In this document: positions 34,401-44,405 of the stretch, in pieces
Position numbering within the stretch: position 1 is the first letter of the stretch
Layout of the letters: each line of letters starts with the position of its first letter
From: Siphlonurus alternatus
Taxonomy: Eukaryota > Arthropoda > Insecta > Ephemeroptera > Siphlonuridae
Reading direction: 5' to 3'
DNA: 64,000 nt
NCBI GenBank assembly: GCA_949825025.1
Contig: OX463784.1
Span: forward strand, 22,627,868-22,691,867
Translations under genes and position numbers: made by a program
Notes under the pieces: model-generated
Told to the model about the DNA's origin: nothing
Seen by the model: only the letters and a program-made list of their open reading frames with translations
Database searches by the model: none

Positions 34401-37400
34401 TTTAAGTTTTTCCAGTTTATTATGCATGCAAGTGCCATGGTTATCAAAACAATATTTTGCTGTATGACTTAAGGAACCGCGTGGAAACCTATATCTCTAT
34501 GATAAATTATTTGTCTGTTCACCTCAAAAGACAAAGCTTTAGTTACACTTACTTGATTTATGCACGCTTTAAATCCAGTGTAACAGAACAATGAGGATAT
34601 ATTATATCTACTCTGTGGTTTATACATAATAGAACAAAAATTTGCGCCCCAAAATACCAACCAATCAATCATAACAAAATTTACAAAATTAAATTAATGC
34701 AGAATTTATTAAAGATCTTCTAGACTATGAACTGAAAATATGGGTGGCGATTCACGAAGAAGTTAGCCAGGTTTCTAACTACGTTTAACTTAACCAACAT
34801 ACCTATTTTACTTGTTAAACCACCTAGTTAAACGTGGTTAAGCTATAAAAGTTGTTAGAAATCTATATACAACTGCTTTGTGAATCGCACCCATAGATAT
34901 TCTGTCCTTTTTATTCAAATTTTGGGGTTGCAAAATTCAGTTCAGGAAGTACATACTGCAGAACTGAAGTTAAATCACACCCATAACCCATAGATATTCT
35001 GTCCTTTTTATTCAAATTTTGGGGTTGCAAAATTCAGTTCAGGAAGTACATACTGCAGAACTGAAGTTAAATCACACCCATAACCCATAGATATTCTGTC
35101 CATTTTATTCAAATTTTGGGGTTGCAAAATTCAGTTCAGGAAGTACATACTGCAGAACTGAAGTTACAAACACTTCCGGCTACTTCCGGAAGGAACACTA
35201 TAAAAGTTATTTGCTCGGAACTTTTTGTGATAGCCGCCATGCATAAAGTGACATCAGATAAGTCGACTTTCTAGTCTTCTTATATCACTTCCGCTTGCAG
35301 TGCCGAGGAGATTCTGTGAGCTTATCTTGCATAATGTAAGCCAATTAAAGTCGAATTACATATACTTCAAAAGATAATCAAAACCGGAAAGTAGCGAATG
35401 CAGAAGTGTGGTAATATCGGAATGATATGAACAAAATAATAACAAATAATGTAAATTATATTTGCTGTACAGTAATATTATTAATATTTTGTAATATAGT
35501 TTATTTTTCTAAAATTTATAACTTCGACAGCTTTTAGATAAATATTTTTCACACTAAAAAAAAAAAAAAAAAAACACTCAGAAATTAGCCTGAATCGTAA
35601 TATTTTTAACACAGAAAAAATTTAAAATTTAATTTTTTTCAAATTTGGGTGTAAAAATATACGTAAATTGAGCACAGTATAATATTGTCAAATATACAAA
35701 ACATTCATTAATTGTTATTATTTTAAAACTCAAGAATAGAAATTACTTCACTACTTAATTAAAAAAACAATTATTATTTACAGTGTTATGTCTGTAAATA
35801 TGCATCAGTCTACTGAAAAAAATTACATTTTTTTTTTTTGTACAAAAAGGAAAAAAAATTAACCTAAATTTTGTCTTTTCCCATCTAAACTTTTGATTGA
35901 ATGAAAAGCATAACAACAATAAGATTACTCTAAAGTAAAATACATAACGGCAATTCATTGTATTTAATGTTTGCATTCTATTTCTATTGCAATTTCAAGC
36001 GGAACTAGTACTGTAGACAAAAAAATTTAAAAAAAGGTAACAGGTGCTTTTTTGTATTTCTTTACAAATTATCAGACACCTTACTGTCTGCTTATTATTA
36101 TTAAGACAAGTCATCAAAACATAGAAAAGAGTAGGCCATCTAGAGAAATAGGACATTATATATATGAGAGGTTCTTAACTGCACTTTTTTTTTATATGTT
36201 TTCGTTATTATTTACTTGCATGATTAATATTAGTAAAATTACTGAAATATAATTATTTAATCCATGAACATACATGACAATATATTATACTGTACATATA
36301 ATTTTTAAGTTAGATATTTAAAACGATATATTTATTTATTTATGATAAAAAAAAAAGTGTTTCTCAAGAAACTTGTTAAAGTTTGAGTCGTATATTGAAT
36401 GAAATTTCAAAAAACAGACATAAAATTTTTTAAAGTTTAAACCTGCTATAATTCCACTTATGATCATATTTTTGTACATAATAAAAAGAAAACATGAATG
36501 GGACACACGTGTCTTAATTTTTAAACGTACATACACGCATTGCACGGTATAAATTTATAATACTGTATTCGATATTATACCGTATATACCCACAATCATT
36601 GACAGTATAACACGTAGCCCGGTTTCGGACCCCCTTGTTGAGACATTATCGGAGCATATCTTTGAGTATTTTTTTTTTTTGTGCGGAGGCAATGATTTTT
36701 GAAAAAGTGCCAGTTTTGGACCCATCATGCAGGACCCATCATGAGACTGCCCTGCATCATGTTATTTAAACGTTTTTAACTTTTTTTGAACCGGCCAGTA
36801 AAAAAAATGATCAAGGTATTGCAGTTGTTATTTTCATGGAAGGGATGAGGGTTTGGTTAATTAGTTACAATTTTCATTTTTTTACTTTTTTTTTTTTTTT
36901 TTTTTTTTGCCTATAAGGAGCAAAAAAGCAGGTCGGAACCAAAACAGAGGGCTATGCACTGTATAATATGCATGAGAGTATACTGTATACAGTTTCAATA
37001 TGTTATATTGAATATTTTTATTATAATATGTTGTTCTATGTTGAACGTTGGTGTATGTTTACACACAAAAATTTGATAATAAATCTGTATCAGGACATAG
37101 TATGTATACGTACACTAGTGTATGAATATTATTAATATTATTATTTTTTTTTTTACAAGGATACACCCCTAAGAGCTTACAGCTCGCGGCGGGGTAATGG
37201 GTAGGGATAAGGTAGGGAACGGATAGTGGCCACGGCCTGCATGCTTACGCGTCCCAGCATTCGCTGAGGTGAGACTGAGGGAACCGTGGAAAACCTCAGT
37301 CAGGACGGACACCTCTACTTTTTCTCAATGGACCAAAGCGATGTCCAAAGCCTGGGGAACCACACACAAGTGCATCACTGCACTGGGTGGAAAGCGAGAC

Positions 37401-37966
37401 GAATTTACCCCAGGGAGGGAGCAGCGTATTTTTTACTTGAAACAGTCACCCATCCAAGTATGCTTCACTGGCATGCATGATCATACCGGTATATAGAGTG
37501 GCGCAGTACCAGTATCCATCAATAAAATCCAAAACTATCCTTTCATGTAACGCATACCAAATAAAGGCAAGTCATCATAAAGAGAAAGACTATAAAATAC
37601 TCTTGTTAGAATTTTAGAAGGCCTTAAAAAAGGTATGACAAAATCCTAAACTCATGAAGCGAAAACTGTACTTTCTATGACAAAGTTGTTTCGATGCCGG
37701 CATTCTGCAAAATTGATGCAGTTGCACCGATACATTCTACTTGAATAAAATTTTAATTATTTTTGCTGCATGCACTTCAATTATTTATTTATATGATAAA
37801 AATTCAAAACAATGCAACACTGATAATAAGTTATGAAAATTAAATATGTAAAGCAGGATATTTATAAATCAACATATCAAATTTTATAAAATTGCATCTA
37901 ATTATAAATATAAAAAATTAACTTACCAGCAAGCACCAAAACTGCAAGACTTATTAATAATTTCAT
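19199..37966 (-). CDS. 27 kDa hemolymph glycoprotein-like secreted protein (DUF1397), gene 1
   Basis: Six exons on the minus strand: 37966-37927, 25956-25799, 21825-21704, 20995-20841, 20123-19949, 19436-19199, all with GT/AG borders and phases 1,0,2,1,2. The 295-residue product starts MKLLISLAVLVLAVAVVAEL, a signal peptide. Twelve cysteines follow in the order of the arthropod 27 kDa hemolymph glycoprotein family; recognisable blocks are EAAKPTGDLDIVFKKYCRK, LLNFTCFKEGDRIALFIAEG and GPECLES. NVT, NLT, NFT, NQT and NIT sequons suggest N-glycosylation. After the last cysteine (IPCKT) comes a Ser/Thr-rich spacer and a hydrophobic end (VPSLLLALLLSTM), resembling a GPI-anchor signal, so it may be surface-bound rather than free in hemolymph. 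Molecular function of the family is unknown. The first intron is about 12 kb and full of mobile DNA. Confidence 0.88.
19497..19825. repeat. Foldback in intron 5 of DUF1397 gene 1
   Basis: CACTGCCCACTCTATCAAGG near 19505 and CCTTGGTGGAGTGGGCAGTA near 19797 are inverted; arms about 35-40 bp. Confidence 0.7.
19949..20123 (-). CDS. DUF1397 gene 1, exon 5
   Basis: Acceptor cttgcag, donor GTGAGT. Encodes LFIAEGGPECLESMQDEMQK, CLNQTFG and FLFDEGQCK. Confidence 0.92.
20292..20415. repeat. Dispersed repeat, second copy of 6455-6585
   Basis: Same ordered blocks as the 6455-6585 copy. In intron 4 of DUF1397 gene 1. Confidence 0.6.
20595..20702. repeat. Small foldback, GGGGGCATTCA ends
   Basis: GGGGGCATTCATAAAAG at the left pairs with CTTTTGTGAATGCCCCC at the right; ends are the best-matched part. 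Confidence 0.75.
20841..20995 (-). CDS. DUF1397 gene 1, exon 4
   Basis: Acceptor ccttgcag, donor GTGAGT. Encodes KSPQLMDCATNLTHSIEGCL through LLNFTCFKEGDRIA with three cysteines. Confidence 0.92.
21704..21825 (-). CDS. DUF1397 gene 1, exon 3
   Basis: Acceptor tgtcgcag, donor GTGAGT. Encodes VAQQEMMQCVQSLINVTQV and VEAAKPTGDLDIVFKKYCR, the most family-diagnostic segment. Confidence 0.92.
21840..22500. other. Intron sequence, nothing recognised
   Basis: AT-rich part of intron 2 of DUF1397 gene 1 (21826-25798); no exon-like frame or clear repeat. Confidence 0.5.
22540..22743. repeat. Truncated TTAA-family foldback
   Basis: Right end ...AACAGCTGTTCGGCGTTATCT before TTAA at 22744-22747 matches the 56216-56607 element. 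No matching left terminus is present. Confidence 0.6.
22750..25310. other. Intron sequence, one small foldback
   Basis: AT-rich. A weak inverted pair lies at 23253-23345 (CAGTCATCTCTGATTATCT against AGATAACCAGAGACGACT). Nothing else supported. Confidence 0.5.
25315..25440. repeat. Foldback, GCCTTGTTAAT family
   Basis: CGGAAAATTTCTCTTTGCGG.. with GCCTTGTTAAT on the left pairs with ATTAACAAGGC..GGGAAATTTTCC on the right. Related copy at 60545-60690. Confidence 0.72.
25799..25956 (-). CDS. DUF1397 gene 1, exon 2
   Basis: Acceptor ttgttacag, donor GTAGGA. Completes the signal peptide (VAVVAELDTSEV) and encodes the first conserved Cys block, EDQCRKYGGEEAVERGK. Ends in phase 0. Confidence 0.88.
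26524..26848. repeat. Foldback, GAGGGTACCAAATTATGCTA family, copy 1
   Basis: Starts ATGGACAACCTACATGAAAA; inverted arms with GAATAGAGGGTACCAAATTA and TCTGAATTTTTTCAGATTTT. Other copies 33528-33862 and 52097-52434. In intron 1 of DUF1397 gene 1. Confidence 0.8.
27000..28400. other. Intron 1 of DUF1397 gene 1, nothing recognised
   Basis: AT-rich. A short CACTTCCGG..TACTTCCGGAAGGA motif at about 28249 recurs at 28734 and 35166. Confidence 0.5.
28411..28714. repeat. Foldback MITE, GGGTGCAAAG family, diverged copy
   Basis: Ends AATGGAGTATCGACATC / GTTGATACTCCATT. The loop holds GTTGGTTCAAACCCAACC, resembling a tRNA T-arm/B box. Confidence 0.72.
28800..30400. other. Intron 1 of DUF1397 gene 1, nothing recognised
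   Basis: AT-rich, with a short ACAGT-repeat near 29175-29190 and TA-rich runs near 29265-29310. No supported gene. Confidence 0.5.
30413..30545 (+). repeat. 5S-derived SINE family B, old fragment
   Basis: GAGGTTTTCCACGGTTCCCT, GCGAATGCTGGGACGCGTAA and ATTACCCCGC match the body of the 39675-40020 copy, with clear divergence. The 5S head and 3' tail are missing. Confidence 0.75.
31025..31360. repeat. Foldback with ATAGACTGCGTGGTAA arms
   Basis: ATAGACTGCGTGGTAA, CAATATCAAAAAAAGTTTT and GCCTCACTTGCTA on the left each have inverted partners to the right. The open frame at 31156-31479 runs through it and is not a supported gene. Confidence 0.72.
31509..31897. repeat. Foldback, GACAATAATGGTTGC ends
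   Basis: Long hairpin with GGTGGTACACCTGATGGGAC and its complement, plus TCTGAATTTTTTCAGATTTT blocks shared with other families. The loop has repeated TGACGTCA-like motifs and two AGCCAATCACAGCA units. Confidence 0.85.
32000..32780. other. Intron 1 of DUF1397 gene 1, nothing recognised
   Basis: AT-rich sequence without supported genes or repeats. Confidence 0.5.
32785..33445. repeat. 660-bp near-perfect foldback, AAAGTAAAGTGCGCGCTAG ends
   Basis: Arms of about 310 bp are near-identical inverted copies, giving mirrored short frames at 32790-33002 (+) and 33238-33435 (-) that read nearly the same peptide. Related in arm sequence to 52455-52975. Confidence 0.88.
33528..33862. repeat. Foldback, GAGGGTACCAAATTATGCTA family, copy 2
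   Basis: ATGGACAACATACATGAAAA on the left pairs with the right end ATGTATGTTGTTCAT. The loop has GCGGCCACGCCC. Confidence 0.83.
34742..34892. repeat. Foldback, GCGATTCACGAAG family, copy 2
   Basis: GGGTGGCGATTCACGAAG on the left and CTTTGTGAATCGCACCC on the right; its right terminus touches the start of a 97-bp tandem repeat. Confidence 0.78.
34892..35168. repeat. 97-bp tandem repeat, about 2.9 copies
   Basis: Unit starts at 34892, 34989 and 35086 (CATAGATATTCTGTCC...GAACTGAAGTTAAATCACA). Copies differ by single bases. Confidence 0.95.
35200..36600. other. Intron 1 of DUF1397 gene 1, nothing recognised
   Basis: AT-rich, homopolymer runs, no supported gene. Confidence 0.5.
36616..36953. repeat. 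Short TIR element, TAGCCC..GGTTTCGGACC; second copy inside the hAT-like element
   Basis: Shares GGCAATGATTTTTGAAAAAG-type, GTATTGCAGTTGTTATTTTC and GCAGGTCGGAACCAAAACAG blocks with 54158-54680. Ends TAGCCCGGTTTCGGACC and GGTCGGAACCAAAACAGAGG form rough inverted termini. Confidence 0.7.
37145..37485 (-). repeat. 5S-derived SINE family B, near-complete copy
   Basis: Minus-strand reading runs from a 5S box C-like GGATGGGTGACTG through the B-family body to CTTAGGGGTGTATCCTTGTA followed by A-rich tail. It lies in intron 1 of DUF1397 gene 1 near exon 1. Short open frames here are repeat-derived. Confidence 0.85.
37927..37966 (-). CDS. DUF1397 gene 1, exon 1 (signal peptide)
   Basis: ATG at 37966-37964 starts MKLLISLAVLVLA; donor GTAAGT. 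The in-frame upstream ATG at 38089 would bury the signal peptide, so this start is preferred. Confidence 0.82.
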
Positions 37967-38179
37967 GGTAACGTTACGAGTGGTTCCAAACGAATGCAAG
38001 AGAGAAACGTTTCTTGCTAATGCATACAAAATCACAATGACTAATGACTTAACTTGGTTGACTAATAAACTCGTGAGATTATCAAGCAATTATACAGACC
38101 CCGGCTTTTTAAATGAGTGGGAGAGAAACACAAAAAAACACGATTAAACTTGAAGGGGAATAATTTAATATTTTTGTAG

Positions 38180-38400
38180 GAACTGTCTGGGTCTACGTCG
38201 GTCGTAGACGCATTAAATCTACGCCGGAACTTTTTCAATGTTCAAAACATCCATGACGTCACCCGACGTAGCTCTATTAAATCTACGTCGGTTGTATAAA
38301 ACATATGATTCATGACGTCACTAATATAACAAATGCAATAAACGGAGCTAATTGTTCAAATTTTTTACTCCACTGACTTGTACGTGTAATTATATTATAA
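38180..38400 (+). repeat. Dispersed repeat partner of 53610-53843 (inverted)
   Basis: GAACTGTCTGGGTCTACGTC, AACATCCATGACGTCACCCG and TTGTATAAAACATATGATTC recur inverted at 53610-53843. In both places it lies next to a family-A 5S-SINE. Confidence 0.85.
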
Positions 38401-38504
38401 TTGATTGTAATAAACGGTAATATGCAGAGTCTGTAGTAATTGTTATATTTATTAACTGTAAATATATTATATTTATATATAAGTGCATATAATATATATA
38501 ATAT

Positions 38505-38535
<31 letters not shown>

Positions 38536-39005
38536 TTCACATTAAATACCAGTTGGTACATTGTGACTACATTATACAGTTATTTAATATCTGAAAACAC
38601 AAAAAGAAATTAGTAAAACAATACATACATACAATTTATAATATACAAATAATTAAATTCCAATATATATATATAAAACAAAGATTATCAGAAATAAGAA
38701 TTGACACGTTCATTATTAATATTTTTCTTGTGAATAGAATAACAATTCTTTTTAATAAGATAAGTAAACAATTGTGTCTTAAAAATTGATATACTTTCAA
38801 TTTGTTTTAAAATTAAAGAATCAGGAAGTTTATTATACAATAACGAGCTCAGAAGGAAATGATCTCTTTTAGTTTGCTCGTAAGCTCCATATTTTTTATG
38901 GATTAGGTTTGACTGCCTAGTATTATGTCCAGTAATATTTCTATTAACTTTACTAATTTTTTTTTTTGCTTTGTTGGCAACAATGGTTTTAATTTTACAA
39001 GTCAC
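38505..39005 (-). pseudogene. Non-LTR retrotransposon (LINE) 3'-end fragment
   Basis: An open frame of 105 residues at 38688-39005 reads GHNTRQSNL.., FLLSSLLYNKLPDSLILKQI then FKTQLFTYLIKK. This is the typical C-terminal region after the reverse-transcriptase domain in animal LINEs (pattern NTR...LYNxLP..I....FK..L..YL). No catalytic RT motif is present. Downstream on the minus strand comes an (AAAT)n tract at about 38507-38540, a usual LINE tail. It interrupts the 38180-39515 composite repeat, which is continuous in the inverted copy at 53 kb. Confidence 0.72.
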
Positions 39006-39099
39006 GCCGCGTGGGGCAAGCAGGCTGTCTTCTTACAGGTTGATCTTGTCACCTCGAGCCAGCCTGCTGCGGTACATCCACAGAGACTGGTAGTTTGCG

Positions 39100-39515
39100 T
39101 CTGGGAGGTGTGGCGCAGTGCGCTTGACGGGGTCTCGTCAGATCACCGAAGTCAAGCAACGCCGCGCGTGGTTAGTAGATGGATGGGTGACCATTTTCAA
39201 CAAAAACCACGTTTCCCACCCAGGGGTAAAACGTTGCGCTTTTCCACTATGTGGTTCCCCTGGCTTTGGACCATTGCACTTCCGGTTCATTGACAAAAGC
39301 TGTAGCGTCCATCCTAGCTGAGGTTTCCACGTTTCCCTCAGCCGCAGGCAAATGCCGGGATGGATTTGCAAGGCCGTGGCCGCCCCCGTTCCAGAAGAGC
39401 CCGCGAAACGCTCAAGTTATGGTTTCGGAAGATCGGGCCGGGTTTCAAAGTAGTATGTATATAATTAGTAAATAATAGAAGTACCCAATAGCTAGGGTTT
39501 GATTAAAAAAAAAAA
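39100..39515 (+). repeat. 5S rRNA-derived SINE, family A, full-length copy
   Basis: The head at 39117-39192 carries CGGGGTCTCGTCAGATCACC, GAAGTCAAGCAACGCCGCGC, GGTTAGTAGATGGATGGGTGA: the 5S box A, intermediate element and box C in order, so an internal pol III promoter is expected. The body (CTTCCGGTTCATTGACAAAAG, GCAAATGCCGGGATGGATTT) ends in an A-rich tail. Inverted second copy at 53195-53600. Confidence 0.85.
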
Positions 39516-39674
39516 TATATATATAATATCATAATATGAAATCATTAAAATATTATTAAAAATTCGCATCTGCAATGTATATATAATTAATTCTGTATAT
39601 AAATAATTATATATATATAATATATATTATAATATATATTATAATATATATTATATAATATTATAATAAAATAT

Positions 39675-40064
39675 TAAGTCACACTTGGATGGGTGACCGT
39701 TTCAAGTAAAAAATACGCTGCTCCCTCCCTGGGGAAAATTCGTCTCGCTTTCCACCCAGTGCAGTGATGCACTTGTGCAGTGTACGTGGTTCCCCAGGCT
39801 TTGGACATCGCTTTGGTCCATTGAGAAAAAGTAGAGGTGTCCGTCCTGACTGAGGTTTTCCACGTACGGTTCCCTCAGTTTCAACCTCAGCGAATGCTGG
39901 GACGCGTAAGCATGCAGGCCGTGGCCACTATCCGTTCCCTACCTTATCCCTACCTTATCCCTACCCATTGCAGTACCCCGCCGCGAGATGTAAGCTCTTA
40001 GGGGTGTATCCTTGTAAAAAAAAAATAAAAAAAAAAAATAAAAAAAAAAATAAAAAAAAATATA
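39675..40064 (+). repeat. 5S-derived SINE, family B, with A-rich tail
   Basis: Starts in the 5S box C region (TTGGATGGGTGACCG), body as in 37145-37485 with a duplicated CTACCTTATCC, ends GGGGTGTATCCTTGTA plus (A)8-11T repeats, then a (TA)n run. 5'-truncated relative to family A. Confidence 0.85.
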
Positions 40065-40568
40065 TATATATATATATATAATATATATATAATCATATAC
40101 TAAATTAATTTAACTAAAAGGCATCAGCTATAGTGCAATTAAGTGACGACGAAGGTATAAAAAAAAAATAACTTTCCGGCAAAACTGGCATAAGAAATAA
40201 AAGCGTTCGTGAATTGAGTGAAACTGTGACAGGCACGGACTGGGCCGAAATTTTCCACCGAACGAGACAAAAAAGACGGCCCACATAGGCGGAGCCCCCC
40301 AGTAGCCCGCCGCAGGCGCGATTTTTTTTAGGATTTCACTAGATTTTTTACTTAATTTTACTAGAATTTTTACTTAAGTTCACTAAAGTATCCTCAAATC
40401 ACCTAAAATATTTTTCGCAGCTATAGGTGCGATATTTTTCACCTAAAATATTTTTCGCAGCTAGGTGCGATATTTTTTTAGGATTTCACTAGATTTTTTA
40501 CTAAAGTTAACTAAAATATCCTCGAATTGCCTAATTTTTTTTTCTTATTCTTAGCTATATACAATTAA

Positions 40569-41013
<445 letters not shown>

Positions 41014-41547
41014 TTAAAATATTTTATTATTAACTTTACTAAGAAAATAATTATATTTATCATTTTTAAGTCCCCTATTCCCCTGTATAATTACAATCAC
41101 ACCGGCAAAATGGAATAGTATAATTCTTTGAAGAAATAATAGAAGTGTAGAATTAAATTTAATTATATATTTTTTTTATTTAAAAACTGAGCATTTTAAA
41201 TTAAAATAAATTGTGTCCTTAATGTTAATGTTAATAAATACATGTTATATTTATAATATTTTTTTTTCCATGGTGAATCAAACTTCTTTAAAACATAAGA
41301 AAATAATTATTTACTCGTGATTTGCTAGGATTGTATCTTATTTTGTAATATGATAATTATGGTGATTATAACATTATGAGTGACCTTTAATTATAAAAGT
41401 AAAACAAAAACATTATTTGATTATAAAGTAAATAATTTTGACAAAAAAATAAGCAGATTGCATAAAGTTAAACATAATTTATGATAAAAAACAAATTAAT
41501 GGTAATCACGAGTTTCATATTTATAAAAAAGTTAGAAAATTATTTAA

Positions 41548-41852
41548 AGGTAAGATAACACGAGACATCGATTGTTGTAGTCCCATTTGATTAACATGTA
41601 AACCTTAGCAACCTCATTTTTTAAAATTATTTTTTAAATTTTCCAGTATATTATAGTGTATAGGGCTTTCCCATGGAGACCTAAACTAATAGATTAATAT
41701 AAAAAAATCGGATCGAGCGATTGTTTTGAAATTTTTGCTACATTTTTTTGTTGCTAGGAACTGCCTCTAAAAAAAAGAAATTCAAAATTATTATGATAAG
41801 GTTTACATGTCAAATGGGACTACATCAATCGATGTTTCGTGATATCTTACCC
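41548..41852. repeat. TTAA-flanked foldback
   Basis: AGGTAAGATAACACGAGACA on the left; its complement (TTTCGTGATATCTTACC) on the right, flanked by TTAA on both sides. Arms include CCCATTTGATTAACATGTAAA. Confidence 0.75.
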
Positions 41853-43249
41853 TTAACTACAAGCTACTTTTTGAAGCAAAACAATCAAGAACTTGCTCAT
41901 TTTTAGCCTTATATTCAATATTTCTATAATTCTCAGTATTCTCACAAAACGTCAACATAATAATTATATATTAATCTGTCTTGAGACAATCTACTTTTAA
42001 TACGCGTTTTCAATAGCTTCAATTTTTAGAAAATTAGCGTTCACATGCTACTTGTGCGAGTTGTGTGCAGCTGTGTTTTTAATACAATTAAATTTATAAG
42101 CAATAACTTTTAATTGCAAATACGCGCGGGTCGAACTCAAAATATGTTATGAATGTTATGATTAAAAATTAAGATGTCATATTATGTACTGTATACGATT
42201 TCGTAAGAAAGAATACTTTTAATTTAGTTTTATTTATTCCCGTCTTCATCCTTTACTTTTTTTCTTTCATTTTTTTTTTCTCTTCTTTTTCTCTCTTATA
42301 TTCTCCCTTTTTTTTTTTCTTTGTGGCCGGCGGCCCACATTTGGCCCGGCGGGCCAGTCCGTCGCTGCGTCATCGCGACCTTTGTCCTGACATTACTTTT
42401 ACAAGAACAGATTGGGCGCACTACATTGCACGTAAGATCCTATATACGGAGCAATTTTTTTTATCGCGGTATTGTTAATTCTTTACACAAGTTCTGTTTC
42501 CGAATTGAAAATCACGTATTGTCACTATAACCTTTTACATTTGCCACTATTAAAATATTATTTGCAACCCCAGCTCACAAGGAACACTAGGCTCACGAGG
42601 TGTAAATCGCAAATCTCGATGAAACCTTCAGGGTTGGTTGTCCTAGCCGAGTGATGAAGAACGGTACCAATTTTATCGGCAACCGTCAATATTTACCCAT
42701 AGAACGGGCAGGGAGAACCCATTTAAATAACATGGGAGACATATAGGGCTATAGGAATAAAAAATAATTTTGACCAAATTGTCCCAAAAATTTTTTATGG
42801 GTTAAAAATAGCAATACTTGGAAGGGAAAAATATTTAAAAAATTCAATTTTCATTTTGACCCTGATTTCAGGGTCATGCCTATACTTGCAGTGTTCAAAA
42901 TGCAAATTCGTTATAAAATTTTGAAAATTTGGAAATAAATTTAATGTGACACCTGATTTACAGAAAAAATAATGAAAAAAATTCAGTTTGAGTTTTGACC
43001 CTGATTTCAGGGTAAATAAATAAAAACTTCACTGATCTTTTTAAAAATTTGCAAATGGAATACTTTAGAGACCTTGAAGACTAGAAAAATAGTAAAAAAA
43101 ATTAGTTTTGAATTTTGACCCTGATTTCAGGGACATGCTTATAGTGGTACCTTTCAAAATGCAAATTGGTTGTAAAATCTTGAAAATTTGAGAATCATTT
43201 CTGTATTACATCTTATTTACAGGAAAAATAAAGAAAAAATTAATTTAAA

Positions 43250-43515
43250 ATTTTGACCCTGATTTCAGGGTAATATGAGGATACCTGACCGATGTTTCTA
43301 AAAATTTGTAAATAGACTGCTTATGAGACCCTTATAACAGGAAAATTAATGAAAAAAATTAGATTGTAATTTTGACCCTGATTTCAGGGTAATATGAGGG
43401 TACCTGACCGATGTTTCTAAAAATTTGTAAATAGACTGCTTATGATACCCTTATAACAGGAAAATTAATGAAAAAAATTAGATTGTAATTTTGACCCTGA
43501 TTTTAGGGTAAAATG
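43250..43515. repeat. 119-bp tandem repeat block in the left arm
   Basis: ACCCTGATTTCAGGGT at about 43255, 43374 and 43493 (last one TTTTAGGGT), each followed by related spacer sequence. Confidence 0.85.
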
Positions 43516-44004
43516 TCGATACTTGGCCAATAAGTTTAAAAATTTGGAAACAGACTGATTATGAACCCCTTATTAAAGAAAAGATAGGGTCAAAACTAAA
43601 ATTGATTTTTTTTATTATTATTATTTTTCCTCTCATAAATGTCTCATAAGTAGATCGATTCCAAATATTTAAAAATATCAGTTTATTATTTAATTTTTAC
43701 TCTGAATTCAGGCTCAATTTTTTTTATTATGTATTTTTCCTATAATAAAGATCTCATAATCGGTCAATTTCCAAATTTTACATAAAACATATAGATGTAA
43801 TAGATTTATTCAGTTCTTTAGGCTATACCACAAAAAATAAAAAAAATAATAGCATACTCTACATGGCTATAACAACATGAATTTATAATACATAGATTTT
43901 AACACCGATTCATGCAGACACGTTATTATGCAGGAATTGAAGCGAATAAACCCCTTTGCATAACTTTGAATTGAGTGCACTAGCTATATGCAATACAAAT
44001 TCTT

Positions 44005-44405
44005 AAAAACATCGGTCAGGTATCCTCATATTACCCTGAAATCAGGGTCAAAATTACAATCTAATTTTTTTCATTAATTTTCCTGTTATAAGGGTCTCAT
44101 AAGCAGTCTATTTACAAATTTTTAGAAACATCGGTCAGGTATCCTCATATTACCCTGAAATCAGGGTCAAAATTACAATCTAATTTTTTTCATTAATTTT
44201 CCTGTTATAAGGGTCTCATAAGCAGTCTATTTACAAATTTTTAGAAACATCGGTCAGGTATCCTCATATTACCCTGAAATCAGGGTCAAAATTACAATAT
44301 AATTTTTTTCATTAATTTTCCTGTTATAAGGGTCTCATAAGCAGACTATTTACAAATTTTTAAAAACATTGGACAGGTATCCTCATATTACCCTGAAATC
44401 AGGGT
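44005..44405. repeat. 119-bp tandem repeat block in the right arm, about 3.5 copies
   Basis: ACCCTGAAATCAGGGT begins at 44033, 44152, 44271 and 44390, exactly 119 bp apart, with near-identical spacers. Confidence 0.95.

Noticed and set aside
39117..39192. Functional 5S rRNA gene
   Set aside because: The 5S-like part is incomplete at its 5' side and runs into a non-5S body shared with other copies, ending in an A-rich tail; it is a SINE head.
38925..39475. Open frames up to 122 aa near 39 kb and at 53.2-53.6 kb
   Set aside because: They are shadows of the 5S-SINE body, recurring at each copy in different frames with no protein-like features.
42321..42530. 69-aa frame at the TIR element's right end
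   Set aside because: It runs across the transposon terminus into flanking DNA and has no conserved features.
44005..44405. CRISPR-like array
   Set aside because: Regular 119-bp spacing, but spacers are near-identical copies and the DNA is eukaryotic; this is a tandem repeat.
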